Shown here: positions 61,095 through 64,000 of the stretch, in pieces | Position numbering within the stretch: the first letter of the stretch is position 1 | Layout: each line of letters begins with the position of its first letter | DNA from: Ashinkailepas kermadecensis | Lineage: Eukaryota > Arthropoda > Thecostraca > Neolepadidae | Direction of reading: 5' to 3' | Assembly (NCBI GenBank): GCA_034440615.1 | Contig: JAOTOM010003834.1 | Coordinates: 124,001-188,000, forward strand | DNA length: 64,000 nucleotides | The notes under the pieces: generated by a model | What the model was told of the DNA's origin: nothing | Databases searched by the model: none | What the model saw: the letters and a program-made list of their open reading frames with translations, nothing else | Made by a program: the position numbers and the translations under genes

Positions 61095-63480
61095 GGTAGC
61101 GTTGCCTCATGAAAAAGCGTCATCATGCGCATATACTACAAAGATCGTGACGAAGTGTCAGCATGCTCTTATGCGACAAAAACATCATCTGAGCTTTTGC
61201 CAGAGGTGAACAACTTGTTTTTTTTAACTGCCTCCTACGCGGAGACGAGTCGTCCAAACGCCTTCACTTGCACTTTTGGTCTTCGCCGGTAATTTACATG
61301 ATGAACATGGTGTGCTGTGTTTGAAGCATAACCTCCAGTTTCGCTGTTTCGCTGGTTACACGTTGCCTTCATGACTGTGTCGAAAGATAAAGGAAATCCA
61401 ATGGGGAAATATCACGAGGAAGCCCGTGCAGACAGTCGATTAGCGGAATGTGCAGCTCGGGCTGTGAGACCGAATAGAAGGAAGAAAATTTGGTTGGTGC
61501 TATTAATATAAACGATGATGCCAAATGTTGTAACTCGTACGCATTGTTGGTGTCACCGAATCATTTTTGCACTGTTTATTCATCTAACGGACAAAGTCTG
61601 TTTCATGCGGTTACAATACTTCAGATTTCGGTCGCTTATTCTGCAGGAAGTGGGCAGCTTTGTACACCTTGTTTGCTTCCCCAGTGGATCGTAAAACAGG
61701 CTTCGTTTATCTTCACGAAGGTTTGTACATGACAAGGCAGGAATTATTGGTGCAGGATCTATTAACTGCACCATTGTTTTCTTACATAGAGTCACTTTCA
61801 GAAGGTGATCAAGAGAGTCATGGCTCCCTCCCAAGCTTGTGACATCATAATGGAGGCGTATAGATGGTTAAACGTTTCATTATGTGGAGACTACCCAAAC
61901 CTAGCTTACGCTGCGCGTGCATGGCCTAAAATCGTTCTTAAGCTGATATTTCATGCCTTATTTCCCTCAAACATAATTTAATCACTGCATTCATGAATAC
62001 AATTTTCAGCAATATATTCGGCTCTTTTAAATAATTATTAGCATTGAAATAACTTCATTAGCTCTTTTATCGTATTGCATTGGCAGTATTGGCGTATTGG
62101 CAGCGCAATGCCACCGCGACTTGAAGTTTTTCCTTCATAAGGTTATTGTAATGGAGGGAGTTCACATTTGAGAAAGCCAAGCGCTAAATTGAAACGTTTT
62201 TGAGATAAAACCGTTATTTATTTAAAAGATGCAGTCCTTTGCTATACAGAAATGCAACCTATTTGGGTTTACTTGCTCATGAATATTGTATATTTATTAT
62301 CAAAGATAATCTTGAGCTGTCCCACAGTGTCTATGAAGGACAATGGTATGGGGAAATGAATGTATGGAGAGAGTAATGGAGTTCTAATGAATGGCGGATC
62401 TGGGATTTCGCTAAGGAGTGTGGGGATGGAAATTTGGGAGGCTCAGGCCGTCTACAGGCTGTCATGTCATAGAGCAGGCACGTAGCCAGACAAAGTCATC
62501 AAGGGGCATGATCGTCTCCTTCCCCGGCTTTACCCAGTGTGCATACACCTAAGATACCTTTACTTTGAAGGTACACCTAAGTTCGCCTTCAAGCCTTGAT
62601 GACGTCACAGCTTTTTCATCTGATATGGCAGTGATTGGTAGCATCAGGCCTGTTTAAATTTTGCTGCGGATTAGACATGCTAAGTTAATGCATTGCAATG
62701 ATAGTTTTTCACATTATATGATATTTTAAAGACAAAGCGGAGGACTATCCCGTATTTGTATTTTGCATGCTAGCGCAGCTGGGTATAGCCCGGGACTATT
62801 GTCATAAGCAACTTGCACTAGTTACGCAGGGTAAATACGGCCGTTATACACAATCATTTGTCAAGGAGGGAACTAGGGAATTAGCATCTTCAAACACGTA
62901 CTTACTATATTACTGCTATTGCTTGTTATTGTTGGGTGATATTGTATTTCCTCACTCAAGCGCCGCATTTGGTGACCATATGATCATGTTTGTAAAAATA
63001 GGCTCCTCCTGTATTTTAGGCATTCAGAACAATATCCTTCGGAAAATTATCATTTTTTTCTACTTTTGAGGTTCAATGGCAGTTAATTGACGTTTGGCAA
63101 TTGATTGATCAGTGATCAAGTGCACAATATTCACCGGAAAGTGCAAATTGAGATTCTGATGTCACAAGTTTCGAAGAACGATATGCAGTAAATTTACAGT
63201 TTAAGGTAATTTATGATTTGGGGAATTTCTTTTTTAATGCAGTGTTTATGAATCTGCTGAACAGGATGCTTGGTACACTCATGAATGACCGCTCATTTCC
63301 TCTGCAAATGCATACTTTTTAATTTGGAGGAAAAATAACACTCAAAAGGGGGCATGGTGTTCGGTAACAGCATGAAATATAAAGTTCGAAATAAAGTTTA
63401 AAAACAGATGTAACATAATCTTACCTAACGTAGCCAAACGTTCCATGCAAGAAAAGAAATTGAGTGCCAGCTCATGAGCT
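61095..63480. other. unassigned AT-rich stretch
   Basis: No supported gene. Frames at 61,490-61,842 and 62,767-63,069 are short and carry no recognisable motif. A possible miniature-transposon end, GGCACGTAGCCAGACAAAG, lies near 62,476. Confidence 0.45.
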
Positions 63481-63489
63481 GGCACTCCG

Positions 63490-63610
63490 CTTTGTAATGG
63501 CGGGGACGTGTATATTTCGCTATGATCGCTATGTGCAATACACCACCTGATTGTTGTGTAGATTTACTTTCTTCGTCCTCAAGTTCACGTTGCAGCAGTC
63601 AGTGGTACCT
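63490..63610 (+). repeat. dispersed repeat, copy of 14,800-14,925
   Basis: Shares TATTTCGCTAYGATCG, TTGTTGTGTAGATT and CCTCAAGTTCACGTTGCAGC with the earlier copy. It is cut after GTCAGTGG by the element that follows. Confidence 0.75.
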
Positions 63611-64000
63611 TTAACATGTTAACTAGGTGGGATGCGTCCCACCTATTGCCGTGAAATTCCACCTAGTGAGCGAAAAATCCCGCCTAGTCAAAGGAAGTTT
63701 CAATGGAGAGAGGAACTAAAACAAACCGCATTATAGTTCTGGCAGCGGAAGTTATTATTTTCCTCGGAACAGTGCATTTTCAAAAGAAGAAAAAATGGTA
63801 GCAAGTTGGTAGCACGTGTCCTGACGTCAAAGCGACGAGGAAGGCTCAAATGTGACATGTTTCTGTAAATAATTAATGCCCTAAATCCAGCAATTGGATC
63901 TATTAACTGTGGAATCGCAAAACATGACTTTTTAGACGCATACGCACCACACAGAGGAGCTGGGTGACGCGAGCAAGTCCGCATGCCACGAGTGACGAGA
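63600..64000 (+). mobile_element. hAT-like element, left arm of a second copy (runs off the window)
   Basis: From ACATGTTAACTAGGTGGGAT to the window end it matches 50,495-50,870, including GGGATGCGTCCCA, GGCAGCGGAAG/GGTAGCGGAAG and CACGAGTGACGAGA. The first 15 bases (CAGTGGTACCTTTAA) only partly match the terminal repeat at 50,482. Its right end and target duplication lie outside. Confidence 0.75.

Overview
The window is eukaryotic, repeat-dominated DNA, most likely from an arthropod. Three things point there: a spliced gene of the arthropod DM4/DM12 family (56.9-60.2 kb), I/Jockey-type non-LTR retrotransposon remains, and short runs of TTAGG, the arthropod telomere unit. An apparently intact uroporphyrinogen-III synthase gene argues against hard ticks, which have lost most of the early heme pathway. 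A crustacean or a non-tick chelicerate would fit, but the species cannot be fixed from the sequence. No bacterial operons, CRISPR arrays or rRNA genes are visible.

Only two genes are well supported. UROS (23,999-24,763, +) is a complete 254-residue open frame without introns, followed by a polyadenylation signal. The second, a secreted-type DM4/DM12 protein (56,903-60,221, +), can be assembled from four exons whose splice phases all agree; its first exon, with the start codon, is not identified. A third candidate is a signal-peptide exon on the minus strand (9,619-9,709) behind a CRE/CCAAT/GC-box promoter.

Layout: 0-4.3 kb holds tRNA-derived SINEs and a foldback structure with about 780-bp arms around an AT microsatellite. 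4.4-8.3 kb is tandem arrays and a LINE tail. 8.8-10 kb is the candidate minus-strand gene. 10.8-16.8 kb has a LINE fragment and a 1.4-kb GC-rich minisatellite. 16.9-23.1 kb is the largest of four copies (A-D) of an unusual element whose body is a degenerate array of short units built on GGGGCC, GCGCGA and T-runs. 23.4-26 kb is the UROS locus between two direct repeats. 28.5-33.8 kb holds copies D and B. 33.8-38.2 kb is a broken non-LTR retrotransposon carrying a nested LINE tail. 38.4-41.3 kb has a MITE with 50-bp inverted ends, a decayed transposase-like gene, and AT arrays. 43-48.3 kb is AT-rich DNA with hairpins and TTAGG-like repeats. 48.3-49.1 kb is a minisatellite. 50.3-54.5 kb is a 55-bp minisatellite split by a 3.26-kb hAT-like element with an exact 8-bp target duplication, which itself contains copy C. 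54.8-60.2 kb is the DM4/DM12 locus. 60.9-64 kb is mostly unassigned and ends in a second copy of the hAT-like element's left arm.

Many long open frames in the window are artefacts of tandem repeats whose period is a multiple of three or lacks stops; they are listed as rejected.
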